Part shown: one piece after another, positions 35,404-46,667 of the stretch
How the letters are laid out: every line of letters starts with the position of its first letter
Position numbering within the stretch: position 1 is the stretch's first letter
Origin: Favolaschia claudopus
Taxonomy: Eukaryota; Basidiomycota; Agaricomycetes; Agaricales; Mycenaceae
Length of the DNA stretch: 64,000 nucleotides
NCBI GenBank assembly: GCA_037176885.1
Contig: JAWWNJ010000010.1
Span: 2,356,001 to 2,420,000, forward strand
Direction of reading: 5' to 3'
Made by a program: the position numbers and the translations under genes
The notes under the pieces: model-generated
The model's input: the letters and a program-made list of their open reading frames with translations, nothing else
The model's database searches: none
Told to the model about the DNA's origin: nothing

Positions 35404-38128
35404 ATGGCTAGACACCACCGCTACAGCAGCGACGACCCCCTCGACGCCGTCCTGCGGCCTCCGCCAGACGAGAACCCGGAGGAGGCAGCCGTGCGGGAGG
35501 AGCGGGAAGCAGAGGCGCGCCGGGTGAGCGCGCGCATCGACGCGGAGATCAAGGCCGAGAGGCAGGCCCGGCGCAAGAAACGTATCGTCCGACTCCTCCT
35601 GCTCGGACAGAGCGAGAGCGGGAAGAGCACCACTCTGCGGCAGTTTCAGCGCATCTACACCCCGACAGCGTTCCGTCAAGAACGAAGCCAATGGCGCGCG
35701 GTGATACAGCTGAATATCGTGCGGTCTATACGCACCATTCTCGACGCGTTAGATGGTACGACGGGCCGGCGATCGAGGAGGGCGTCGGCGTCGGCTAGTA
35801 TGCTAGCCCTCTCGGCCGCTGTAGGTCTGGGTGTCCCCGTTCCTCCACTCCCGGGCCAAGAAACGTACGGTCCGGGCACCAGCAGCGTCGTGGAAACCTA
35901 CAGCGGTGGATACGCCTCGGGCGACGACTTTAGCGCCAGAGTCGACTCGGACCCTGAATCCGAGCCCGAGAACAGGTCTATATCCTATGCATCACGGTTT
36001 GTCGTCGTACGTCTATCATTCATCGCCTCCCCGGTTGATGCGCTCAATTCCATCGTTTTGTTTTTTAGCAACCACCCAACCCCGTACACGAATCCCTCAA
36101 GCAGGCGTTGCTGCCGCTGCGCGACGTCGAGCAACTCCTTATCGCTCGCCTCGTTCCTCCCACCGAGGACGAGCCCACGCGCTTGGAAACGGGGCTACCG
36201 CCGGGCGAACCCTCCGCTGCGAGTTGGAGCGCACGAGAATTTTTCGTGCGGCCGGGGAATCGGTGGAAAGGTGTGCTTCCTTCCTTCCTTCTTTTCGCGT
36301 ATAGAGCCCTTTAAATTCTTACTTCCTTCCTTCCTTCCGCGCTCAGCGAAAAACTCCTCCTCCTCCTCCCCATCCCGCTCCGCCTCCGAATCCTCCTCCT
36401 CATCCAAACCGCCCTCCAACGGAAGCGGAAGCACGGAATTCGACGCGGCGCAGATTCAGGCGTCCCTCGCGGCATGCGCGCCGGCGATGATCGCGCTGTG
36501 GACGGACCCGGGTGTGAGAGAGGTGTTGAGGCGGAGGAAGATTAGGTTGGAGGAGGGGCCGGGGTTGTGCGTTTTCCGTTTTTAGTTGGGAGGAGGAGGG
36601 CTGACCCTGAGCTTGTTTGTTTGTTTTGCCAGCTTCCTGAACGACCTCGACCGTGTGACGGCTCCGAATTATACGCCGACGGATGGTGAGTACTTGTTGT
36701 CCTTGCCCCTCGAATCACGTTCTATCCTTGTCACAATCCTACACTCCCGTTACTCCGTCTATATAGAATAAATCCTTCTAATCACGCCCCGCAGACGACG
36801 TCCTCCGCGCACGCCTCAAAACCGTCGGCGCCGCGGAGTACACCTTCGAGATGGAGGTGTCGACGGGGCGCGAGACGGGCACCGAATGGCGGATCGTTGA
36901 TGTTGGTGGGGGGAGGGGGCAGGTGAGTTCGCTCGGGCTCTTCTTTTCTTTCATCTATCCATTGCTGCGTCTGTCCCTATTGCGGGGAATGGCAATGTGC
37001 GCTGCGCCTTCGCCTTATTCCTCACTCCTCTCCTCTATTTCTCACTGTACTCAAATAAGCAATTTGCTAACTCACTTCTGCTCTATCCAGCGCGGTACGC
37101 ACCCCACTCCCGCCCCTCGCGTTTTCCTTCATGAACTGACTTTGACTTGTTTCTTTTGCTTTTTCCATCTTCTTCCCCCCGTTCCCCCCCGTTCCTTTCT
37201 ATGCATATCGTACATTGTGTCGTTGATGGGGTGTGATTTGGTCCATACGTCTGCATATACGTATATACAGCAACCTGGGCACCGTTTTTCGATGATGGTG
37301 GGTCGTTGCCTTCTCCCAATCTCCCCTTTCGTGTGCTGACATATTTTCCTGCAGTCGACGCCATCATCTTCCTTGCACCTATTGCGGGCTTTGACCAAGT
37401 GTTGGCGGAGGATCGGACGGTGAACCGATTGGTGAGTGTCTGTCTCTGCCTACGTGACCGGTCGCGGCATCGTCTTGTCGTCGTTTCCATCCATGTACTT
37501 ACTCACATCCAACCTCAGGAAGACTCGGTTCTGCTGTGGAAAGCAGTCTGCTCCAACAAGCTCCTCGCGAGCGTCGATCTCGTGTTGTTCTTGAATAAGT
37601 GCGATATCTTGGACCAGAAGTTGAAGGCTGGGGTCAAGTGCGTTTGATGTTTCTTTTTGGGGCTCATTCAATTCTCGTGGCCTGATTTTTCTCTAGGGTG
37701 TCACGATACGTACGGAGCTACGCAGAGAGGGAGAATTCGCTGGAGGCTTTCAGTCAATGTACGCTAACATCCTTTTCATACATTCTTGTGGCTGGCTCCT
37801 TCATCGTATTCATGGACGCGTTATACAGATTTGCGCAGCAAATTTAGCGCGATACATCGCGAGCATTCACCCAGTCCGCGTAAATTCTATGCGTTTTGTA
37901 CGAGTGTTACCGTGGGTCGCATTTTTCTGCCATCTTATCGCTGTCTTTCTGTTTTCTGACATTGGATTGAATTGAATGTACGACAGGATACCACGACGAC
38001 GGGGGGCATTATCGCTAGTGGTGCGTTTCGTTTCGTCGCAATCGTAATCAACGTGCGCGATCGACTGACTGCATGCAGTACGCGACATGGTTGTGAGGCA
38101 GCATTTGAAGCAGTCGAAGCTGCTGTGA
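35404..38128 (+). CDS. Divergent heterotrimeric G-protein alpha subunit
   Basis: About 13 exons from the ATG at 35404. The G1/P-loop is LLLGQSESGKSTTLRQ. A long insertion (Ser/Gly/Glu-rich) separates it from the helical domain. Switch I has RLKTVG, where the Thr needed for Mg2+ is kept. Switch II reads DVGGGRGQRATW instead of DVGGQR. G4 is NKCD (FLNKCDILDQKL) and G5 is FCTSVTD, followed by TTTTGGIIAS and the end VVRQHLKQSKLL. The usual N-terminal MG (myristoylation) is absent (MARHH). Exon 6 appears to be only CGCG (37091-37094), needed to join GGGRGQ to RATWAPFF. The protein is larger than the ~350 residues of canonical G-alpha. Agaricomycetes have many such divergent copies. Expected role: GTP-dependent signalling at membranes; the receptor is unknown. 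Confidence 0.85.
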
Positions 38129-40435
38129 GTGTGCTGGGTTGTACTTTCTTTTTTCGGGATTTTGGGGTGCAGCGTATCGGCTGATATCGAAGAAACCGCT
38201 GCTGCTGTACGCTGGCCAGCCTATTTGAGGCTGGGATATTGCTTGGTCAACTCCGAGGGGATGCTGCTTAGGGAGGGGTGAGGCGGACTACGCGAAAGCG
38301 CGACTCGGAGTCGATGGAGGATCGGTCTCACTTGCAGCGGCATTCTGGATATCCATACGCAACCCTACGCAACCCCAATCCGATCCTCGCACGCCGCTAT
38401 AACAAAATGACATAATGCGCGCCCTCGATTCTTGAATGCGAGCCCACGTTCCCTCGCGTAGCGGCGCTTTCTACCCCCATCTACCTCCACGCCTCAAACC
38501 CCATAGCAGGCACCAGGCACGCATAATACTCACGCTCTGGCGCTCTCACCACCCACCCGTCTACTGTACGAGGAGGAGGATGTACGGCTGAAAAGCTGTA
38601 TGATCTCGATCTAATCTTGTTTCGACGATACCCGCACGCCGAAACCGTGACGATTGCGGTCGATCCTTGTCCCCTGCTTGTTAGAGCCACCACTCCCTGG
38701 CTATCTGTAGACATCCCCTCATTTTCGACAGTGCTGCGATCTTATACTTACGACGATTTCATGGCCAATCTATGTTATGTATCCACCTACTATTTGCTTG
38801 CTTGTTGTACATAGACCTCGATATCTTGTATTCGCTTTCTTTCGTTCGTGTTTAGGTCGAGATAATTGTACGGCCGGCGCTGTTGCTTAGTTAGATTGTA
38901 GACCTCCTAAAATTGGGTTTCTCGATAGAATCATTGATTGTCAAGAATACTGGTCTGAATTTTTCTCCGTAATAGAATTTCGGAGTTGGCTATGGATAGA
39001 GGTGCGAATATATAGTACAAGTATGTACCCCCGTGAAGTAGGATAATAATAAGGACTAAAAGTACACACACATTAAGTAAATACGCTTCACAGACACTCG
39101 TGTTTACAAACGCCGTCCGTCCGTCACAGGAAAATAGTATGTATAAAGAGGAATCGCTAACCCGATGACCAAACTATCCAAGTCGAAGCCACGTCGTACT
39201 GTCCCTGTCGAGAGAGGCTGAATATCAGCATGGCAGCGAGTACTTGAGTTAGAATCGGGACAAACACAGCCATGCAAGCATGCTCGAAGCTTTCTCGCCC
39301 TCCGCGCATGCGCAGCGTCGATGAACAACAGCTGATGAGTAGTCTGTCCCGTCCACGGCCGAGTCGATTAGGTCGAGGTTGGGAGGAAGGGAGCAGGGTA
39401 GGGAGCGTGCGCGGTTAGGCGGGCGATTGGCATCGAAAATTTAAAAACTTTTCGATCGAGATGTAAGTAGCCATATCCGCGCTGCCCGTCAAAGGGTGCA
39501 CTTTCTGATGGCGAATATTTCATGCTGGACGCGTCGCGACGCGTTAATGACGCGTCTTTTTGAACGAGGCATACGGGGTGCTGTGAGCGGGCGCTGTTCA
39601 AGGCGCAGACTCCGAAAAGACCCGCTCCCGAGAGTGGACGCCGGTGAATCCTCATCCGCTACCGTCACCTTCACAAGAGGAGACGAGACCCTGCCCTGTC
39701 CTACCCTAGCCTGAAGTTCGTACCATCCCGCGCGTATAATCTGCCCAAATAGTGTTCGTCACGTCAAAATGGCTATTGTATCCGGGGAGGAGGAAACTCA
39801 GGAAAGGCGGCGCGTCATGATGTGGATTGACGGCCATGGAGAGGAAGGCCGACGCGTATAATCTGCGCGGATGGTGTTCGTCGCTTAAAAAGGGGGCTAT
39901 TGTATCCGGGAGGAAAGCGGCGCGTCACAGAGTGTATGGATGGATTGTGTTTTGATTTTCAATCAAGGTGGTATGCAATTGTAGTGACGAGGTTTCGATG
40001 GGTTTGCTAGGTTTGTGGGTTGGTGGTAGCACGAGGCGAGGCGATGAAGATGCGGATGCGGATATGGATATGGATTTAGGTACTAGAGGTGAGGTGGGGA
40101 TGTAGAGGAGACGACGGAGGATGAGGGTGCGACGGTATATGGAGAAGATAGGGAGCTCGGGCAACTGATATACAATCGCCGGGACGCGTTCAAGATGGGG
40201 GCAAGAGCCTCGAATGTATGCTAGCAGTGGTGGCATAAATCCGTAGTGTGGATGCATTGCATTGCACAGTCGAGTGAGGGAAAAGGGAGGTTTCCAAAGC
40301 AGATTTGACGTGGGGAACCATACAGTACAAGGATCGCCGAGAGAATAAACCCAAACCCAGAAACCGCGTTGACCCAAAACTGCCGGCAGATGAAAAATTC
40401 AAGAGCAAATACACAAGATAAACAAAAGGTTGTCT
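38129..40435. other. Gene-poor interval with tandem repeat
   Basis: About 2.3 kb without a supported gene. A short minus-strand ORF with ATG at 38714 (77 codons, ends ACLVPAMGFEAWR) is unsupported by domains. An imperfect tandem repeat lies at 39730-39939. Confidence 0.45.
39730..39939 (+). repeat. Imperfect tandem repeat, two copies
   Basis: Copy 1 (39730-39826) and copy 2 (39851-39939) both start CGCGTATAATCTGC, then share GTGTTCGTC, GGCTATTGTATCCGGG and GGCGGCGCGTCA/AGCGGCGCGTCA. The period is about 121 bp. Function is not known; it may be a relic of a small mobile element or a tandem duplication. Confidence 0.7.
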
Positions 40436-41389
40436 TCAGATTTCTTCGCTGACTTCCCCTTCTTCCTTTGCGGCCTTCAAGACATCTCCTGCTGCTGCAT
40501 CGGTATCAACGCGCGTCTGCGCATCAGGCACGACGGGTAAAGACGCAGAAGCCGTCGACGTGCTCGCGCTCGAATCACGCCGTTTCATAGCCGCGCCGTT
40601 GCTCGATCGCGTCGACCGCCGTTCAGGCCGCTGAGGCGGTTTCTCCTCCACAGGTTCAGGCGTCTCATGCAACGGCAACACGCCCTCGTCGCTCGGCTCG
40701 CCCTCCTGCTCCTCCGCCTCAACCTCCGCCGCGGCGACGCGCCTCGTCGTCCTTTTCGCAGGGTACGTCGCGTCCCCGTCCTCCGCGTCCTTGCGTTTCC
40801 GCTTGTTATTACTATTCGCGCCTGCACCGCCACCCGCGCGTCGACCGGGTTTGCCGCGCGGGGGGGTGGGCGTGGGTTTTTCTTTGATGTTGGTGTGTAT
40901 TTCGCGCGCGGCGACGGCGGCGATGGCGCTGACGTTAGGTGTGGGGTGGGAGTGCGATGAGGGGGAGGGGGAGGTGCGGTCGCGGAGTTTGGCGGCGGGG
41001 CGGCGCGGGCGCGCGGAGGCGCGGCGGGTGGGGTCGGTGGGGTCGGTGTCGCGGTTTGTGCTGCTGGGTGTGGGGGCGGGGAAGCCGAAGTGGGAGGGGT
41101 CGAGGGCGGGGAGGGAGAGGGCGAGGCGGCCGAGGGGGTGGTAGAGAGGGAGGGGCGGGCCCATTGGGTATTTCTTGCGGGGGATTGTAGCGGGACGAAC
41201 GACGAGAGAGGTGTGCGGGATGGTGGGCTTTGTTATTGACATGGAGGTTGCGGAAGACGCGAGAGCGGAGAGGGTGTGTGCGAGTGCTGTGGGTGCGCGG
41301 TCTGTGGCGGAGGGAGACTGGTATGTGTGGATGGGCTTCCGCCTGCGTATAGGCGGCGGGGCCTTGAGTACTGAAGTGCTAATATCCAT
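40436..41389 (-). CDS. Low-complexity, probably nuclear protein; unknown function
   Basis: A single 317-codon frame with ATG at 41389 (MDISTSVLKAPPPIRRRKP). It is rich in Pro, Ser, Thr, Arg, Lys and Ala, with no recognised domain. Basic runs such as NNKRKRKD and AKRTTRR resemble nuclear localisation signals. The tail is acidic (KAAKEEGEVSEEI). The sequence MGPPLPLYHPLGRLALSLP in the first third looks less random and may be a conserved short motif. No intron is needed. The frame is GC-rich with strong codon bias, which supports coding. Several long opposite-strand ORFs in this interval are shadows of it. Confidence 0.6.
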   Translation of the reverse strand: MDISTSVLKAPPPIRRRKPIHTYQSPSATDRAPTALAHTLSALASSATSMSITKPTIPHTSLVVRPATIPRKKYPMGPPLPLYHPLGRLALSLPALDPSHFGFPAPTPSSTNRDTDPTDPTRRASARPRRPAAKLRDRTSPSPSSHSHPTPNVSAIAAVAAREIHTNIKEKPTPTPPRGKPGRRAGGGAGANSNNKRKRKDAEDGDATYPAKRTTRRVAAAEVEAEEQEGEPSDEGVLPLHETPEPVEEKPPQRPERRSTRSSNGAAMKRRDSSASTSTASASLPVVPDAQTRVDTDAAAGDVLKAAKEEGEVSEEI

Positions 41390-43092
41390 GGATAGAGCTT
41401 ATTCGATTGCTTTACTTTGCTTAAGCTAGCTTTCAGGCCCCCGTTCATGAGTGAGACAAAATATATAGCTTACATGGGTGTGCAATGGGTGCTATGAGCT
41501 ACCAGCTGCGAAATAGATGGTATTTGGGAGAGTCAAGGCGGGGAGAGCGGAGGGAGTGGTGGGGGATGTGGCAGAAGGCAGGTTGGTCAGGTGCAAAACC
41601 GCGAACGCGAGGGAAGGATACATGGGCCACTGCATAGTTCGGCCCGACTTCGGCGCAATCTCACAATGAATTACGTAACAACCAATTTATTATCCGATGG
41701 CGAGTCCTGTACTAAGCTGCTCTAAACTATGTAGGAGTAGGAAAGAAGGGGTGCCGCGCAACACAGACCGAGTATTGAGTACAGATGATCTCTGTTTTTG
41801 GTTTAGAAAGAAAACAAGCAAGATTACGGCGAGAAAATTCGGAATATGTATCGACGGAGTGGCAGACGTGCAGTGGTTCGTGCTGTTCGAGAAGTAGTAC
41901 AAAAGACCCAAGAGGCCAGAGCCGCGTTTGACAAAGTCCTGTCCCGAGCAGCGATAGGCCGATGGGAGATTGTCCAGTGGAACAGCAGGATCGGCACTAG
42001 AGGTTTTAACGTTTTGTGCCTACGACGATGGCGCGTCTGCAACGAGACGACGCCAGCCGAGTCGCACATACTGTGTCAAGGCGTCGCAGAATTTCGAATT
42101 GGAAGGCGATCTAAGCCGTCGTAGACAGTTCATTACCATCGCCCTCGAATGCGTCTTGCTTGAAGAAAAGAGGAAATCATGCCAGACGAGTACGAAGGTG
42201 GGCCGCACCACTGAAAGAGATCAGAGAGCCGGAATATGGGTAGCAGGAGCGTGTCAGGAAGTCATCCAAATTCGAATTGGGGAGGGAAGAGGGCCACATG
42301 CGTTAGCGTGGTACTGGGGGAAAACGTGGTACTGGGGGTTTCCCTAGTCTGCTCGGGCACCATACTGTTCAAGACACCATCGTACTGTGCCACCATTGCC
42401 TCTAATGAAGCAATCCGACGCTCGTAATCGACTAGCGCAGCCGGGTGACTCTGGCATTGAAGGGAAGGACGGTTTGTGATTTTGGCATTGCTTTTACTGA
42501 TTCAGAGGGACAGAGAACAAGCCGGTCTGTAGAGATGTGGCGCATGTGTATTCTCCGCAAGAGATACAAGAGATGAGGTCAAGAGTTTACGGTGCCCTGA
42601 ATGGGCGGCCGCTAAAGGCAAAGAACAAGAGTGAGAGCCGAAAAATCCGATCAATCTTACCTTCAACTCGAACCGCGACCTCCCAATCCACACGTAAATT
42701 CATCTTGCGTTTGCACCCCCGGCGTGAAGCTTATACATCATTCGAACTCCACGGTACTGTGCTGCTACAAAGGCCGTCTCCAGAGTCCATGAATCCAGTG
42801 AAGTTTCGGATGATGTAGACTCGGAACGCGCTATAACAGACTCCAGAGACCCTGCTCAATGAGAATCAAGCCGCACGTTCACTGCATCCAGTCGAGGCAA
42901 ACCCGAACCCGGCATTGGCGAAACCTCCTGTTCCAACACTCTCCTCAAAGATTCGAAACGTTACCCTGACATCGTCGAACCCCTTGCTTCTCTTTCTGAG
43001 TCCTGACGAAGACATTCTTGCGCGATTTCAAGAGCGTTCGAAGGACGACCATCCATGCAGCGCAGTTACACTCATTACGGTGGCGAAAGTCT
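41390..43092. other. Gene-poor interval
   Basis: About 1.7 kb holds only short unsupported ORFs. A 16-nt direct duplication, GTGGTACTGGGGG, occurs at 42309-42321 and again at about 42327-42339. Nothing else stands out. Confidence 0.4.
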
Positions 43093-43665
43093 ATGACGAC
43101 CTCTAGTATGAACATCGTAGCACTGGTCATTCATCCGGATTCCGCCAAGCTTTCGCCCTACAAATGGCGCGACGTTCCCGGTTCTACGCGTTTGGTTGTA
43201 AAACGACCGACTTGTGGTGACTTCATTATCGCAGTGGATGTCAATACTGAGTCACAACTGGGGAATTTCGGGCACAACATGGATATATATGATAATATGC
43301 AGAGGCCCGATGTCGTCGAGACGCTCGAGTCAAGTAGCTTGCAAAAGCGACCTTCCTCAGAGTCAGAGCCACATTTCCCGTCACCCGCATCGCAACCGAA
43401 TCCCGACAAGGATGCAATGCTTCCCTGTTTTGTTTCAGTGCGATCCCGACGCATACATCCCCTCATTACCTTGGTTCGCCTGGTCTCGACGCAGGATCGC
43501 AAAACGTCGTTGTCAAGAGTTACAGATGACTCGCCAGATCCCTCTCTATTCTTGACTGAACTCCGGCGTGTCTCTCTCCACCGTGAATGCTTGGAGGCGC
43601 AAAGCAGTGATCGGGCGTCGTTGGGAGGGACAGGATACACAAGATTCTCATCGACGCCGCTGTAG
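43093..43665 (+). CDS. Hypothetical protein, doubtful
   Basis: An ATG at 43093 opens 190 codons (MTTSSMNIVALVIHPDSAK) without introns. No domain is recognised; Ser/Pro-rich middle. The opposite strand is open over nearly the same span, so coding status is uncertain. It could be a decayed or chance ORF. Confidence 0.25.
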   Translation: MTTSSMNIVALVIHPDSAKLSPYKWRDVPGSTRLVVKRPTCGDFIIAVDVNTESQLGNFGHNMDIYDNMQRPDVVETLESSSLQKRPSSESEPHFPSPASQPNPDKDAMLPCFVSVRSRRIHPLITLVRLVSTQDRKTSLSRVTDDSPDPSLFLTELRRVSLHRECLEAQSSDRASLGGTGYTRFSSTPL

Positions 43666-43772
43666 AACATTCGGTCGTCACTCACGATAATCAGGGATGT
43701 TCACAACATCCGAAAGCAATGTTGTTTTGCTTTTTCGAAAATAGGACCTCAGATTCAGTGGTCATATTTCTG

Positions 43773-43782
43773 CATATAAAAG
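43773..43782 (+). promoter_or_regulatory. TATA-box-like element upstream of the secreted-peptide gene
   Basis: CATATAAAAG lies about 135 bp before the ATG at 43915. A CACGTG box is at about 43889-43894, between it and the ATG. Confidence 0.45.
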
Positions 43783-43914
43783 CAGCCAGCGAAACCTAGC
43801 TCGACAGCACTTGCTCACTTTCAACTTGAACTACTTCTTCAATCGACCTGTGGTCGGTTACATCCAGCTCACCTCCTACTTGCTACTTCACGTGCTGAGC
43901 ACCATCCTTCCACG

Positions 43915-44497
43915 ATGTTCAAACTCCTCGCACTCTTCGCTATTTCTGCGCTGATTGGAACCTCCGCCGCCGTCCCTGTTCGCGGACACCATGGGCAAAA
44001 GCAAGCCGCTACTGGGTCCACTGCGGTAACATTAATACTTCCCGTTCGCCGGCTGCAGTCACTAATAGTTTCGCTCGAAAATATAGGCCGCAAACACTGC
44101 GGTGGGCACGCCCGTGAGTTCTACCCCTCACATCTGATGATATTCTTATTGAATCAACCTATCAGTGCACGGCCGGGGCTGGGGGCGCCGACGCTGCTCT
44201 TCCCCTGGTGAGTACCTTTGCAAAACACGCTAGATACCCTTGACACCATTGGGACTGTTCAGTGTAAGGACACACCGAACGGCTTCGGAGTGAGTCTGTC
44301 CGATGATTATAACGTCTATGAATTCATATCCTCCATAGTGCACCTTCTCCGCGTCAACCAACGCTTGCTTTGGCACGCCGCCGGTATGTCATCCGTTCAT
44401 TATCCATCGGCCATGAGGAGTCGGGTCTGACCAGTCAAATTAGTGCCCTGGCACGGTGTTCACCCCAGCAGACACAGCCGGTCTAGTGTGTGGGTGA
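43915..44497 (+). CDS. Small secreted cysteine-rich protein
   Basis: The ATG at 43915 opens a signal peptide (MFKLLALFAISALIGTSAA), likely cleaved after SAA or just beyond. Six exons are inferred, giving about 101 residues. Introns: after STA (gtaaca..atatag), then after GTP, PL, FG and TPP. The last four downstream exons all begin with a TGC/TGT codon: CTAGAGGADAALPL, CKDTPNGFG, CTFSASTNACFGTPP and CPGTVFTPADTAGLVCG. The mature peptide therefore has six cysteines. No hydrophobin spacing (CC pairs) is seen. Such proteins are secreted and of unknown role. Splicing is inferred but consistent across all introns. Confidence 0.65.
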
Positions 44498-45098
44498 AGT
44501 ATTGAGTAGTGGTGACCTCGTAGCGGCGAGAGAATCGGGTCCCGGATGTATTTTATTTATTCGATTGGTCCGCCAGCTTGTAACATGGCGATTGCCCTTG
44601 TGGCGAGATAGTACAACACGATCGCATCCGCAAGAAGATCACGATTGGGAAAGGGGCGGAGGCGTATCAGAGCCGAGCCTGCTGGGGAACATCATGTCGA
44701 CGGCGCGTTACAATTGGTGATTGTCGATTGGACTCGGGTGGGCTGCTACCCTCAGCTGTGTGACTGAGATGAAGCAGATGAGTCCGCGCAGAATAGGAAG
44801 GAACCGACGTGGCAGGCTATCGTTCCTCCGTTTGCGGCGAGCAAGAAGAGATGCGGCAGTGATTGCGTAATGTACTAGTAGGGCAGGCGTTCAGTTGGCG
44901 GTAGACGGCGAGGTGAAAGTTGTTTGGGTACTGGCGGTATGCCGCTTCTGAAAACGAGACACAGCTCAGAGAAAATTGAAATCCGTTTATTCTACAAGAA
45001 AGTCAAAAGCGTGACGGCAAAGCAGCTCGATTTATCAAGTAATATAGTGTCTGTCTAGAAAGCAAGTGGCGAGCGACATAAAATGAGGCGTATGTCTT
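44498..45098. other. Convergent intergenic interval
   Basis: 3' regions of the secreted-peptide gene and of the PDH E1-alpha gene. No gene is seen. Confidence 0.5.
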
Positions 45099-46667
45099 TT
45101 AGTAGTGGTGGATCTGGAGAGGCGCGTCAATATGAGGTTTATTTGACGACAGAGAAGGAAAAGAAAGAAAGCAAACGGCAACCCACCTCCTCTCGCTCCC
45201 GACCGCGCATGAACGGCGGCTCCGTGCCCTTGTAGTAAATGTCGGTCCAGAGGTCCTTGATGAGCGGCTCGGGTGAGGCCTTGGCTTCTTCTACGGCCTC
45301 GTCGACTGTGGCTTTGGCTTCCTTGTCGAGTTGCTAATAAAAAGTAAATACAGAACACAGACTGAGGAGGCGGTAGATTGAACGCACCTTGAGCTCCTGC
45401 TCAGACGCAACGCCCCACTCCTCGATGTAGCGCTGGAGCCCGCGGATGGGGTCCTGTGTGCTGCGCATGCGCTGGACTTCCTCACGCGTGCGGTAGGTGG
45501 TGCCTGGGTCGGACATCCTGAGAAATGCGTTAACGTCGGAGCACGAGGGAGGGAAAAGAGAAAGACGACGCACGAGTGCCCACCGTAGCGGTAGGTGACG
45601 AATTCGAGGAGCAGCGGGCCCTTCTTCTCATTGACGGTCCATTGGCGGGCGTATTCGACGGCTTGCTTGGCGGCGATGATGTCCATGCCGTTTACCTGCA
45701 GACCGGGGATCTTGTCGCCACGGGTGAAGTACTCGGTGTTGGAGGAGCTGCGCTCGGCGGAGGTGCCCATACCGTATTTGTTGTTTTCGCAGACAAAGAC
45801 GCAAGGGAGGTTCCATAGTTTGGCCTGCGCAAACGGGGATAAGAGATGGAATAATCACAAAGGAGCAGACTATAACGCACCATGTTAAATGCCTCGAACA
45901 CCTGTCCCTGGTTGCTCGCGCCATCACCGTAGAGTGCAAACGTCGCGGTGTCCTTCTCGAGGTACTTTTGCGCAAAAGCGATACCAGCGCCGACGGGGAC
46001 TTGAGCGCCGACGATACCGTTGCCGCCGAAGAAGGAGGGGGTGAAGATGTGCATGGAGCCGCCCTTGCCGTGGGACATGCCTACTTGGCGGCCAAGAAGC
46101 TCGCCTATGACGCCCTTGATGGAGCCGCCGCGCAGGACGGCGAAGGGGTGGCAACGGTAGGCGGTGATGACGCGGTCTTCGGGGGTGATACCTGCTTCGA
46201 GCCCGACGGAGACTGCTTCCTATGTAACGAGTGAAGATAAGCCTCCGCGACAAAAAACGACGAGAAAAAAATGCACCTGTCCAATAGCCAAATGACAGAA
46301 TCCACGAATCAGCTTAGCCTTATACAAGGCGTCTGCGGCCATCTCCATCCTGCGCATGGTCTGCATCTGCTTGTACCATCCAAGTAACTGGTCTTTGGAA
46401 ACCTGCACGTCGAGCTCGGGCTTATCGCAGTTATGTGCCCGGAACGAGTCCTCATGAAGCTTGACAGTAAAAGGCTGGGAGGATTCAGAGGGCGGCGAGT
46501 CTTGAAGCTGAGTCGTGTCCGCCGACGTCTGGATACCGCGAGCCAGCTGGGGCTACAAAAAAGTCGAGAAACAAATTGAGAAACAGGAAATTGGAGAGAG
46601 CGTTTAGGAAGACGAAGGAAGTACATACCAGACGTCGTGAAACGCGAAGTCGAGCTAATGAAGCCAT
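45099..46667 (-). CDS. PDA1: Pyruvate dehydrogenase E1 component alpha subunit, mitochondrial
   Basis: The ATG at 46667 ([20 protein letters not shown]) starts a mitochondrial targeting sequence. The alpha subunit of the thiamine-diphosphate-dependent E1 enzyme follows; with the beta subunit it decarboxylates pyruvate and passes the acetyl group to E2. Landmarks are [57 protein letters not shown] and GKGGSMHIF. The TPP motif is [16 protein letters not shown], continued by [15 protein letters not shown]. The phosphorylation loop is [20 protein letters not shown]. The last intron joins GREREE to the final IHHY, ending at 45099. Exons are separated by about six short introns. Confidence 0.92.

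Noticed and set aside
43158..43685. 175-codon minus-strand open frame
   Set aside because: It has no ATG at its start and overlaps another weak ORF; neither strand shows a domain.
43915..44497. Hydrophobin
   Set aside because: Six rather than eight cysteines and no CC pairs.
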